Below are positions 1-10,402 of a stretch of DNA of 64,000 nucleotides, piece by piece (positions within the stretch are counted from its first letter, which is position 1; each line of letters begins with the position of its first letter). A program made the translations under genes and the position numbers. The stretch is from assembly GCA_017607445.1 (NCBI GenBank), contig JAEVHH010000001.1, positions 5,704,001 to 5,768,000 on the forward strand, given 5' to 3'. Below the pieces are notes generated by a model. It was not told the DNA's origin. It saw only the letters and a list, made by a program, of their open reading frames with translations, and did not search any database. The DNA is from Histoplasma ohiense. Taxonomy: Eukaryota > Ascomycota > Eurotiomycetes > Onygenales > Ajellomycetaceae.

Positions 1-83
1 ATCGATGAAGACATCAGATACAAGCACATTACAATTTAGGACAAAGGAATTGCAGGCACACAAGCTCTAATGACTAATGAAAG

Positions 84-926
84 GCCGCCGCTCTAGTAGC
101 TTCCGGCAAGCCGACCGAACTAGGGGAGCTTTACCAGTACATATTAGCCACGGAATATCCCAATCTAACCCTGGAACAAGAGCGCAGAATAGCTCGCCGG
201 TTCAGCGATCTGCTCATGAAAGCATGGACACTTGTCGGCATCCCGAGTGTGCTGATGGCTGTCTCATCGCTAGCGAAGGTGGAGAGATTCGTATCAGCGA
301 GTAATACGGGGTTGGAGGACAAGAGGTATGTTAATTATTTTTCGATGATATCTTACGTTACATTTTTTTCAATTTTTTCATTTTACTTTTATTTGGAATT
401 CTTGTTTTGACTACTTCTATATTGTCTTGATTCTGTACCTCAGTACATGTAACGATGGGATGCTGATAGTTGGGGAATTAATTTACATCAAAATATAAAA
501 TTGAAAGGGGTGGCGACTAAATTAAATTCACTGGACAGGATAAACATTGACTTCGAGAAAGGCATCACGGAACGCGGCACAGAGTTTATTCAGCTTCTAT
601 ACAAACAGAATCTCGAACCCATTTTCGATACCTGGGGGTCCTACAAGGAGGAATTCGTGTGGCTGGAAAAAAGTGTGATCTACGGACTCTTTTTGGCTGA
701 TCAGACGGTACTATCTGAGGTGGAAACGCTATTAGTCACGCTACCCTCGATAATGTGCCAGGGTTGGCCAGGTCCGGCACTATGGCATCTCCGGGGCCTG
801 AGAAGAGTTGGTCGGAGCACGGAAGATGTCGAGAAGGTGCAGCAGGCCGTGGAGGCTGTTGCCATTTGGTCTGGGAAGTCGATTGAAGGTTGGCCAAGGG
901 TCACAGATATTAAGGATGAGATCTAG
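84..926 (+). CDS. AhpD-like / carboxymuconolactone decarboxylase-like protein, 3' part
   Basis: Two coding exons are visible: about 84-325 and 539-926 (stop TAG). The intron 326-538 has a GTATGT donor, a CGACTAAAT branch region and a CAG acceptor, and splicing makes the codon AGG so the protein reads EDKRINIDFEKGITERG. The first visible exon has no start codon in its frame (TGA at 78-80), so the 5' end lies outside the window and the exon border near 84-100 is an estimate. The protein contains LMKAWTLVGIPSVL and the stretch YGLFLADQTVLSEVETLLV followed by IMCQGWPGPALWHLRG, which I recognise from fungal proteins with an AhpD-like all-helical fold. The classic AhpD Cys-x-x-Cys active-site pair is not visible, so a redox role is not supported. 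Biochemical function is unknown. It converges on tim21. Confidence 0.72.
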
Positions 927-1379
927 TAATTATTCTGGAACTTTTGGCGGTTTTCTTTGGATTCTTCTTTCAAGATGCATTTGGGATCATGCGCGATTTC
1001 AGTTACATATACATATTTGGGCTAGACATCGGCAAAGCGATGCCGATATCCCATAAAATACAGTCGGGAATGTGCTCCGCCATATGTATCTGAGTGTGCG
1101 TATGTGTCTTGCGTTCCATCATGACTCCATGCTTAGATGATGCGGTTTCCTGTTGTTAAATTCAGCTAGGACATCACATTTGAGTTCATCTAGCCAGCAA
1201 ATGACATGGCTTTTTCGGCCTTCAGACAAATGTTTCATACGGCCACCAAAACGGCGCGACAACCCCGCTAACGCCATTGTATTCCAAATATTTTCGTTGC
1301 AGCTTTCTTCGCTGCATTTTTATTTGCCCCTGCGTTTTCAAGATAAAGTCGTTGATGACCTGTACTCAGTTAGGGAAAA
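927..1379. other. Convergent intergenic spacer
   Basis: This stretch separates the stops of two converging genes, the AhpD-like gene and tim21. It should hold both 3' untranslated regions. I see no open frame with protein-like composition and no RNA gene in it. Confidence 0.6.
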
Positions 1380-2228
1380 TTAATTATTTTCCTCGAATGA
1401 CACCGGCATACCTTTAACGTCCAACGCCAGAATATTGTATTCAAATTCATTTGTTTGCGGGTTCTTTATCAGATGTACGCTCACGGTTCCATCGTTGCGT
1501 GGGCCACTGACCTAAAAATAATCAAGTGCCGTTAGTTGGTGTACTTCGCAGAGTGAAATAGTAAAACAATACCCACATTGAAGTTCATTCTCATATGCTC
1601 CCGACCAACTCGGTCCTTTTCCACGGTGGTTCTAGCACAGTAGTTAGCCAATATGATGCAGTAGATATTCTGGTTGGAGCTCCACTCACGCGATAGGCCT
1701 ATTTCTCGTCCACTTATTCCACGTAGTCTCGCCATAGGCCCGTATCTTGTTGCTATCCCCAAGTAGCTCGATACATCTCTGATCCTCCTTAATTCGGTCG
1801 ACAGCTCGATTGAAATTCCGAGTTTTGCTGTCTGGCGCAAAAACTTCCTGGTAAAGCAGAGTAAAAACAGCACCCTAAACTAAATATCAGCACAATGCCC
1901 TGATCACTTATATCTTACACGGCTGAAGGATGCGCACAGTCATGGCAGCCCCAATAACAATGATAAGGAAATTTGCAGATTGCTGAGTTGCTCGAGCTGC
2001 CTTCTCTCTTCTAGAGAGCTCCCCCCACCGTACTCGGCCATCGTCGCTGGCGACAGTTATTTGTTTTCTGGACTGCTGGGGATTTGATGACGAGGATGCT
2101 CCCCCAAAGCTGTTCTGAGTTGCATAATACCGGGAAAGCGCCTCCCATGGTTTGAATGTGTGCTTTTTAGCGGGGTTCGCGGCAGAGAGGCTCCGGAGAA
2201 CTGACCGGGCCCGGAACACAGAAGTCAT
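1380..2228 (-). CDS. tim21: Tim21, subunit of the mitochondrial TIM23 translocase
   Basis: Four exons on the minus strand: 2228-1938, 1874-1690, 1631-1577 and 1511-1380, giving 220 residues. Tim21 is an inner-membrane protein that docks the TIM23 presequence translocase to the TOM complex and to respiratory complexes. The N-terminus is rich in R, S and A with few acidic residues, as expected for a matrix-targeting presequence. A conserved motif GRVRWGELSRREKAARATQQ is followed by one membrane span, NFLIIVIGAAMTGAVFTLLY, formed across the first intron. The intermembrane-space domain follows with EVFAPDSKTRNFNRAVDRI, GETTWNKWTRNRPIA and REHMRMNFNV. The last exon gives SGPRNDGTVSVHLIK and ends EENN. 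Order and length match the family. It shares a 386-bp divergent promoter with glo3. Confidence 0.93.
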
Positions 2229-2614
2229 GGTTAGGGTTGATTAAAGCCCCAGCACCTGCACCGGAGCAAGCAATGGGGAGTATCGCGACGAGTTCGACAA
2301 TACCAGATCGGCCATAAGCTCTCCCACGTTCACAAAATGAATTTTTGTTCGCCAGCCCGTTCATATTCCCTTCCTTGCTTCCATGTTGTTCATTGTAAAC
2401 TGGGGAAGCGTTTTAGATCACATGATTTATTAGTCATGTAGTTTGGCGCGCGCTTGTATGCGCTTGCTGATAACCCTATTTTCTGGTTTGGAACCACGCT
2501 GGCCGATTATCGCCGCCGACCACAACGTCCTCTCTCCCCTAGACACCGAAGACCTTCGTTGATCTCCCGCCGCAGTGTCTCTTTTAACGAGGCCGTTTTG
2601 TGCCGCTATCCACA
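2229..2614. promoter_or_regulatory. Divergent promoter region tim21 / glo3
   Basis: Only 386 bp separate the two start codons, so the genes must share a bidirectional promoter. An ATCACATGAT sequence lies at 2417-2426, almost exactly midway (about 190 bp from each ATG). Sequences close to it recur at a similar distance upstream of other genes in this window. No TATA box is obvious. Confidence 0.55.
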
Positions 2615-4465
2615 ATGAGTGCAACAAAGACACAGACCCAGAAAGTTTTCGAAAAACTGAAATCCAAACCGGCAAATAAAGTGAGTACACCGCCGAACCC
2701 CCCTTTCTTTGCCATTCACGACTCATATTGGCTGGTGCAGATATGTTTTGACTGTGGCACCAACAATCCCACCTGGTCTTCGGTTCCGTTTGGTATTTAT
2801 CTGTGTTTGGACTGCTCGTCTAACCACCGAAACCTCGGCGTTCACATTTCCTTTGTTCGCTCTACCAGCCTCGATCGTGCGTCTACAAACCAGGCCCTTT
2901 TTCTAGTATGGAATTTGATGCATGCATGTTCTAACATTGGATATAGAGTGGCAATGGGAACAATTACGAATTATGAAAGTGGGAGGGAATGAGTCCGCAA
3001 CGAAATATTTCCGGTCACATGGAGGGACTGCGGCTTTGGCCAGCAAGGACCCCAAAGTTAAATACACGTCCGCTGCAGCAGTGAAATATAAAGAAGAGCT
3101 GAAACGAAGAGCACAGCTGGATGCGCAAGAGTATGTTTATTCTAACATGTATATGTTGCCTTGAAGTTAACTCTGTCCTAATGAATTATGCGAGCTCTAG
3201 GTTTCCCAACGAAGTTGTCATCATTGATGCTGGGCCAGCATCTCAATCTGACGGAACCTCCACACCCGCAGGCGAAGGCGAAGATGACTTCTTCTCATCG
3301 TGGGATAAGCCAACCATCAGTCGACCAAGCAACCCTCCTTCGCGGACAGCTACCCCACCTGTAGTCAGCCGCACCGATTCCCCGTTCCTCAACGCAGGCG
3401 CTAACGGTAATGGAGTTTCCCGACCGAAATCCCCCCTCTCCGGCTCAGATGACAAATCCCCAGTGTCAGACCCACCCGTGGCTGTTCGGTCAAATCCCGC
3501 AGTTCGCAAGACCGCGGCAGTTGGCTCCAAGAAGGGCAGTGTATTGGGGTCAAAAAAGGCTCCGAAGTTGGGCGCCAAAAAACTTATCAGCTCCGATGCA
3601 ATTGACTTCGAGGAAGCGGAAAAGAGAGCAAAAGAAGAGGCGGAGCGTATTGCCAAGCTGGGATACGATCCCGAAGCGGAGAGGGCCGCAGCTGAGGCGA
3701 AAAAATCCGGATCTTCAGCCTCCAAAATAGCCGCCCCAACACCCGTCAGCCCCACCCGGGGTAGCTTTGGAGCCACCCGAAGCCACGAAAGAAGCTCCAG
3801 TGAAATCGAACGTCTTGGAATGGGTTTGGGCCGCCTGGGATTTGGTCAAGTTGGAGCGGCAGCAAAAGCTCCTGTCCCTAAGAAGCTGGGATTTGGAGCC
3901 ACTGCCGCGTCCAAGGCTGCTGATGGTAAGTGGTCATCGAGATCGATTGGGAAACTTGCATCCATGTATTAACGACTTGCCCTTTTCGCCTGTTTAGACG
4001 AGGAACTAGAATATGCCAGACAGAAATTTGGCAGCCAGAAAGGGATCTCCTCGGACGAGTTCTTTGGTCGCGATCAATTTGACCCAGCCACCCAGGCCGA
4101 AGCCAAGAGCCGTCTCGCAAATTTTGAAGGTGCCACTTCTATATCCAGCAATGCGTATTTCGGCCGTCCCGAAAATGACCAACCATCTACCGACGAGTAT
4201 GGCAATTATGACGATCTGGAAAGCGCAGCGAGAGACTTCGTGCGACGATTTGGAATTACGGCAGGCGATGACTTAGAGAATCTGACACAGTTTCTTGGTG
4301 AGGGTGCGGCTAAGTTACAAGGCAAGTTTCTTTATACCCTTTATTTATTCATTTCGTATCTCTTTCTTTACTTTTCTACTTGTCCCCACTTCCTCTTGTA
4401 CAGCTAGATTTTGAGCCAGCTAACTCTTATTTGTAGGAGCCATTCGAACCTATCTCAACAGTTAG
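2615..4465 (+). CDS. glo3: ARF GTPase-activating protein, Glo3/ArfGAP2-3 type
   Basis: Six exons: 2615-2680, 2741-2876, 2947-3130, 3201-3925, 3998-4321 and 4437-4465, giving 487 residues. Glo3 stimulates GTP hydrolysis on Arf1 and acts in COPI vesicle recycling from Golgi to ER. The ArfGAP zinc finger spans about residues 20-120: CFDC, sixteen residues, CLDC, with the catalytic-arginine context SSNHRNLGVHISFVRSTSLD. The middle is Ser/Pro-rich and disordered, followed by an AEKRAKEEAERIAKLGYDP helix. Two LGxG-type Glo3 motifs follow (RLGMGLGRLGFGQ and KKLGFGAT) and the C-terminus is GAIRTYLNS. The fifth intron uses a GC donor (GCAAGT at 4322). The only GT alternative nearby loses the conserved C-terminal end, so the GC-AG reading is preferred. 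Confidence 0.93.
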
Positions 4466-5094
4466 ATTTACGGATCTGCATTGTTCGGTTCTCTCTTCTT
4501 TTTTTCCCCCTGTTTTCCCTTGTGAAAGCATACGAAGATACTTTCCCTTTTTGTTTCCCTGTAGTCATCGATTTACACAACATTTTTCTCAACTCTTTCC
4601 TCTATTTTCTTTGATTTGTTTGTTTGATGGTGGGATTCCGGCGGATAGTGCATAAAGAAAAGAGGACACCGGCCCATTCAGCGAGAAAGCGGGATGCGGG
4701 GACGAAAACAAAGATGATAGCCCCGACGACGTCTGGCTACTACAGGAGTTGAAATGCATTAAACTAATCTTGTGAGAGTAGAATACCAAATTTGTGTTTT
4801 TGTTTTGCTTTGTTATGCTTCGCTTTTATTTTATTTTAATTTATTTTTATATTATTGTTAGCTTTTAATTTATTGGAGGTTAGCTGCATTCAAAATTCTC
4901 ACTTTTAACAAGTTGAATCCATCTTACTATATATAAAATACATGTATAACCGGGAGACATAACCACCTCGGAAATTCAATTCTGTCAAATGGCAGCCGAA
5001 AGGGGGAATGTATAAAAAAGTACAAATGAATCAAAAGCCAATATAAAATAAAACAAGAGACTGCGGCTATTCATCCGAAAGACTCCCTTGGCTC
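4466..5094. other. Convergent intergenic spacer glo3 / fol1
   Basis: This AT-rich stretch holds the 3' ends of two converging genes. Pyrimidine-rich and T-rich runs occur near 4480-4620 and 4790-4870. I see no supported gene in it. Confidence 0.6.
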
Positions 5095-6793
5095 TCAATC
5101 ACCATTCCTATAAATTGCATCTGCCATTTTCACCACCTGGCTCATCTCATCGGTATCATGAACCCTCACGATGTCCGCTCCACCTGCAATTGAAGCAGTA
5201 ACAGTCGCCGCTGTACCCCAAAGTCTCTCGCTCGGCTTCTTAACACCCGTAACGCGCCCGATGAACGCTTTCCGGCTCGTGCCCAACAACCACGGCAAAT
5301 AACGTAATCCGTCAAATCTCTCCCGTAGCGACTGAAGATTCCTCAGCAGCTCTAGATTCTGCTCTTTGACCTTCGCAAAGCCAATTCCAGGGTCCAGAAT
5401 GATCCGCCACCGCCGCACACCGGCGTTCTCCACAACTCTTATTCGCTCCATTAGTTCATTGGCAACGCCGTCAACAACCCCGCTGCCCGTGCCAGTGCCA
5501 GTGCCACTACCATGACCAGGCTTATATGCGCTATAGTCGGTAAGTTTCATCATTGTCTGTGGCGTGCCGCGCATGTGCATAAGGATCACCGTCTTCTGGA
5601 GTTTCGCCATAGTAGCAGGCATGTTAGGGTCCAGGGAGCCCCCAGACACATCATTGATGATATCTGCTCCTGCATTAACCGCCGCCTCCGCGACTGCAGC
5701 ACGGTACGTGTCGATGCTAATGGCGACGCTGTTGGCTTCAGGGAGGGAGCGGATAAGTCTTATAGCAGGAAGAACTCGAGAGAGTTCCACTTCTTCGGTT
5801 ACAGGGTCGCAGTCGGGGCGGGTGCTCTCGCCGCCTACATCGATTATAGTAGCGCCATCACGGATGAACGTGCGGATGGTCTCAGTGAAGGATGCGAGGT
5901 CTGTGGGAGAGTGTTTTCCACCATCGGAGAAGGAGTCTGGAGTTACATTCAGGGTGGCCATAAGGTGTGTTTTGCGTTTGGGGTCGGAAGCACAGAGGGG
6001 TGGTAATTGTGGGGATAGCGGGGTTACGGCAACCGGGGCGGGATTTGAAGGGGGAAGAGAGTCGAGATATGATTGATATGGGCGAGTTTTGTCTGAAAGA
6101 GGATGGGATTCTCCAGGTATTAGCCTATTCTTGTGTCAGTAGGATACGACTCCGCTACTCTCATGAATCGGGGGGAAAGGTTGAATCGCACTGGCAAAGT
6201 GGCCGCAAGACAAATTCCCGCTCTAACATGAGCTTGTGAGGTATTTCCAATCGGGGGTTAGAGAATTTCAAATTATTGTACAACAAGATATCAAGATCTA
6301 TGTTACGGGGTCCCTTGTCTATAATTTTGCGTCTTCCCATACCAGTCTCAATTGACTGGAGCGTGTTTAGTAAGGCCATAGGACCCAGTGCGGTCTCAAT
6401 CTAGAGGAGGTGTTAGAACAGCCAATTCAAGCCATAAAAACAAACCCAAAAAACATGGCAAAAGCTAACCTCGCAGACACCGTTGAAAAACGACTCTTGA
6501 TCTGTGACATACATAGGGGCTGTCTCGAAGAGGCTACTGGTTCGTATGATTTTGATGCCACGAGCTTCCATTTCCCGACAGGCTTCCTCGATTGCAGCAA
6601 TGCGGTCGCCCATATTGCTTCCCAAAGCGATAAACGCGCGACATGGCGACACACTAGGTACGCTTGCAGATGCGCTAGCTCCGGGTGTTGAGGAGTTGGA
6701 GTAATTTCGCTGGTGGTTCATAAGGGGAAAACCGTGTTCTCTAGAACACTTTTCACTTTGAAGTTGATGTTCACTTGCTACACTTTGCCGCAT
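5095..6793 (-). CDS. fol1: Folate synthesis protein: HPPK + dihydropteroate synthase
   Basis: Three exons on the minus strand: 6793-6470, 6400-6192 and 6124-5095, giving 520 residues with this start. It couples 6-hydroxymethyl-7,8-dihydropterin pyrophosphokinase (about residues 50-185; FIALGSNMGDR, SSLFETAPMYVTDQESFFNG, GPRNIDLDILLYN, EREFVLRPLC) to dihydropteroate synthase (about 233-520; NVTPDSFSDGG, DVGGESTRPDC, ISIDTYRAAVAEAAVNAG, INDVSGGS, DPGIGFAKVKEQNLELL, GTSRKAFIGR). The DHPS half is the known sulfonamide target in other organisms. No dihydroneopterin aldolase domain is visible upstream, unlike the trifunctional yeast and Pneumocystis proteins. The start is uncertain: the frame stays open for 67 codons upstream without an ATG (to TAA at 6995-6997) and reads like a basic, Ser-rich presequence, so a spliced upstream first exon is possible. 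Confidence 0.93.
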
Positions 6794-8770
6794 CAATTGG
6801 TCGCAGAGACTCAGCGAAGGACGGTATAGCGAGAAAGAGCGCCTAGAATCAAGTACTCTTCCCAACGGAGAAGATGTCTTGACGCAATGATACCTGATGG
6901 AGGTAGAGCTAATGCGAAGGCTTGCATTGCTCAGAGAACAGAATGCTGAAACAGGTGATTGACGACCACGACTGACGAGGAGAACAGATTCTCTTTATCC
7001 TACAATTAGCTAATTGAGCCGGATGCAAAGTTCACTTTTTAAAACAAAGCAAGATCACCTTCACCTTCGCGTGGTCCCTATTCCAGCGGCGACTAACAAC
7101 TGGCTGTGAATTCTAACATGAAGCTTCTGGGGCGACAAACCAGGACGACAGATGCCAGCAATGTTGCCAACACAGTGTAAAAGTGCCTGCTTTTCCATAT
7201 CAATCACCAAGAATGACAGACACAACAGACGCAGGAGAAGCTTCACTGGCGCATTCTGTTGTGAGCAACAAACAACAACAACAACCTGTTCCATAGTTAG
7301 CCAGATGCGGTTCGATTAGTCATCATATCAAGGTTCGCAGCATAGAGCATGGAGATGACAGCGTCTATGGAGTATTTTACAATTTGAAACACATTCCGCC
7401 GGAGCATTTTGCTCCATTCATGCGTATTTTTGACCAATGAATCAGGTTCGAAAATACTCCGATGAAGTTCAGCTGTTCCTCAAGCAGTGGAAATATGGCA
7501 CTATGTACTGTACTTGTGGACGGAGGCACAGCTTAATAGGTAGCTGCATCGCCCTATGACGATGGATGCCAGACCACTATTTGACAGTTAAACAGCGGGT
7601 TGAACTTTGGGGTGTCCTCATCACTTGATATTTTAGCGCCCCAGGCCACTATCTGTATCTTTGAGCACAGGATAAATGTTTGAGAGGGGTTTCGGTGTCA
7701 ACTTCCATTCCTTGCATTGTTTCTCCATGATTGATCCTACGTCTATTTGCCCTACGATATGTCTTTTCCAGCCGTCTTCCATTTATCCCTTCCAGCGTTG
7801 TAAGTACTTAGGAACGATACGGCCAGCCATCAGTAACTAATCAGGCGCTGCCCGTTTTATTTAGCTGGATCAGCCTACAGCCAACATTTTCTGACTCGTG
7901 GCATGACCCACTGGACTATTTTCCCAGGGAGCCTGGGGTAGTAGATAAGAAACTTGTTCGCTGTTGAATGTTTAACTCAACTCTGTTTCCATTTTTTCCC
8001 CCAAATATGATTAACAGGAAGTCTTCCTATGCAAAGCACAGGAGAATGCCAGGTGGAATTAGACCCGTGATATCTACTATGTTATGTTGGCTGCGGGTGG
8101 CAGACCCGCTCCAACCCAAAAAAAAAAATATCAAGAACAATAGCAGAGCAATCTATTGTTCTTAAAAGGCTTTTCTTAAGAACGCTAGCATCCTCTTTCT
8201 ATTCTTGTCTCTCTCACTTCTTTCAACAGATCACTTTACTTTCGGTGATTTTGAACGGACCTGTGACCTGTGAACCTAGCAAATCATGCAGTTGGAGAAC
8301 TGGATCGACTGGCATTCTCGGCAGTTCTGTGGCCTATATATACATAACCTCTGATGATCTCCGCCGATATCTCGATCAACGTCACTTCACGCAAGTTCCA
8401 TCCAATTCTCCGCAGGTTAAACAACTCCAGTAACGCCAGAAAAACAAGAAAAGCTAGGAGGAAAATATCAAAAACACCCGAAAACCCATAATACCACCTG
8501 GTGGACCATCCGTCCGACAACGCCCGGGGCGACCCTGGACAAAAAGACAAAGATATATGGAGTTGAAATGTCGTGTATGAGTTGGGTATGTTCATGGAGT
8601 CGGTTAATCTTCAAATCGTTATATACATGTTCACGTCGGCTGATATAATTAATATACAAACTCCTGTGGTTTGGTCGTTGATCATTTTTTCACGTTCCAA
8701 AAAAAAAAAAAAAAAAGAAAGAAAGAAAGAAAGAAAGAAAAAATCACGCTGATATCGGCTATAATTCACA
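6794..8770. other. Intergenic region, no supported gene
   Basis: About 2 kb lie between the fol1 start and the stop of the next minus-strand gene. The fol1 promoter and perhaps an unrecognised 5' exon lie at its left end (6794-7060). A 77-residue minus-strand frame at 7061-7294 matches nothing I know and is not dihydroneopterin aldolase. The right end holds an A tract and GAAA microsatellite. Confidence 0.5.
8699..8743. repeat. Poly(A) plus (GAAA)n microsatellite
   Basis: An uninterrupted A tract runs directly into about six GAAA units, just 3' of the aminotransferase stop codon (on the minus strand this is a T/TTTC run downstream of the gene). Tracts like this are prone to length polymorphism. 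Confidence 0.9.
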
Positions 8771-10402
8771 TTAGCAATGCAACCGTGGAGCAACTTTCTC
8801 AACCACTGGAACGGTGTCGATGAAGGTGTGGGCAAATTGAACGAATCGATAAACATCGGCAAAGTTGGACATGAGCCCAAGCGAGATGCGGATACCCCCG
8901 CCAGAGGGTAGTCCCATATCATCCAAGAAGTCGTCCCAGGCTTTCTTGTGACCACTATGCATCTCCATTTCTGCCTCGCCATTGAACGCGTTGACAAGAA
9001 CCTTCTGGGTGAGACGGAGGGCAGCTTCTCCGGCACCAGGATTGCAGAAACAGCCCGTGCGCAAGGAAATATTAACAGCAGACGAAAGTTTCTCGACGAT
9101 ACGCTCATCGACCACTTCACCCGTGGGTGTTATGAAATTGAATGTTATGGTTCCGCCGCGTCGATGTGTGTTGGGCGCTCCGTAGAGCTTGACGACCGCA
9201 ACACCGTTAGAGTGGCGGAGGGCAAGCATCTCTTTTATCACCCAATCTGTTAAACACACAACGCGCTCATGGATAGTCTCCATTCCAATTCTCGCTAGAT
9301 GGTTGAGGCCGATGTGCACGGCTGGGAGATTCAGGTAGTTGATTGTACCATCCTCAAAAGCTTCGTGGCCCTCCAAGAGGACGTGTCCGTCGGCCTGAAC
9401 AGAGCTACCCCAGACAGTGCCGCCAGCAAACCATGGCCTTTTCAAATGTGTCAATGCCTCCCTGCGAGCAATTAGGCACCCCGCACCGGTCGGATATCCA
9501 AACATCTTGTAGAATGATATGGGTACAAAATCAGGATGCCAGCGAGAGAGGTCCAAACGGTTAGTCGGAACAAAAGCAGCAGCATCGAGCATAACATGGC
9601 ACCCCTGTTCGTGGGCCTTGTCAATCCACTCGAGTGGATGTTGGATACCTGAGAAGTTTGACTGGGCAGGATAGATAAATAGGCGGGAGTTGCTAATTTT
9701 CTCATCTTTGGGAAGAAGAGCGTTTTCGACCACTGCCTCGTCGGCGCGCAGCTCATCCGACGACACTGGAATATATGAGATGGTGGCACCTTTGGATCGA
9801 GCATATTCACGAATCCCATGAGCAGAATTATGGTTGTCCCATAGCAACATGACTTCTGCACCTGGGCAGAAGGGATATGATTCACCCACCAATTTCATAG
9901 CGGCAGATGCGTTATGTGTGAAGACAACGGCATACTCGTCAGGGGATGCATTGAAGAAAGATAAGACCCGTGCTCGAGCCTGCTCGTCCAGCTCCGTGAT
10001 GGCGCTAGAAGTTGGGTTGAGGGAGTGCGGGTTCCCAAAAATATTTCGGGCGAGGAGCTCATGATGTGCTCGCAGCTGAGAGTCTGCATAAAGTCCTCCA
10101 CCTGTATAGTCCAAATAGATGTGGCCCTCTCCGTCAAGAGTGGGATAATCTGTTGCACGCAGGTGATCTATTTTGGAAGTGTCGTCGAATGTTGAATTTG
10201 ATTTTCGGAAGAGACGTTCTGCCTTTTCGAGGGATTTTTGTTTTTTCTTCTTTATCAGAGTCTTGAACCTCTTCTTCGGAGATAGCCTGGAGGGCGATGG
10301 TAAAGAGTGAGAAGGAGGAGCCAAGATCTTCTTCGCCCGCCTTCGGACCACATCGCCCAACTCGTTCGTATGACTGGCAACAATGCTGGTACAAGAACCC
10401 AT
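8771..10402 (-). CDS. Class-V aminotransferase, Moco-sulfurase-like, with MGSCTS N-terminus
   Basis: A single-exon gene of 543 residues. It has the fold-type-I PLP fold of cysteine desulfurases and the N-terminal half of molybdenum cofactor sulfurase. About residues 85-540 carry GHIYLDYTGGGLYADSQ, an NPHSLNPTSSA helix start, NHNSAHGIREYA (His191), LDAAAFVPT (Asp273, PLP ring nitrogen) and SFYKMFGYPTG with the likely Schiff-base Lys299. A Cys-containing loop, LRTGCFCNPGAGE, is where desulfurases keep the active-site Cys. The C-terminal MOSC domain of full Moco sulfurases is absent, so the substrate is open. The first 75 residues are an added basic, Ser-rich segment that begins MGSCTS, which fits N-myristoylation at Gly2 and palmitoylation at Cys4 and suggests membrane attachment. 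It has no close neighbours. Confidence 0.85.
   Translation of the reverse strand: MGSCTSIVASHTNELGDVVRRRAKKILAPPSHSLPSPSRLSPKKRFKTLIKKKKQKSLEKAERLFRKSNSTFDDTSKIDHLRATDYPTLDGEGHIYLDYTGGGLYADSQLRAHHELLARNIFGNPHSLNPTSSAITELDEQARARVLSFFNASPDEYAVVFTHNASAAMKLVGESYPFCPGAEVMLLWDNHNSAHGIREYARSKGATISYIPVSSDELRADEAVVENALLPKDEKISNSRLFIYPAQSNFSGIQHPLEWIDKAHEQGCHVMLDAAAFVPTNRLDLSRWHPDFVPISFYKMFGYPTGAGCLIARREALTHLKRPWFAGGTVWGSSVQADGHVLLEGHEAFEDGTINYLNLPAVHIGLNHLARIGMETIHERVVCLTDWVIKEMLALRHSNGVAVVKLYGAPNTHRRGGTITFNFITPTGEVVDERIVEKLSSAVNISLRTGCFCNPGAGEAALRLTQKVLVNAFNGEAEMEMHSGHKKAWDDFLDDMGLPSGGGIRISLGLMSNFADVYRFVQFAHTFIDTVPVVEKVAPRLHC

Noticed and set aside
7446..7460. GGTTCGAAAATAC, resembling a tRNA B box
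   Set aside because: No A box or cloverleaf upstream; the remaining bases do not fit a T arm.
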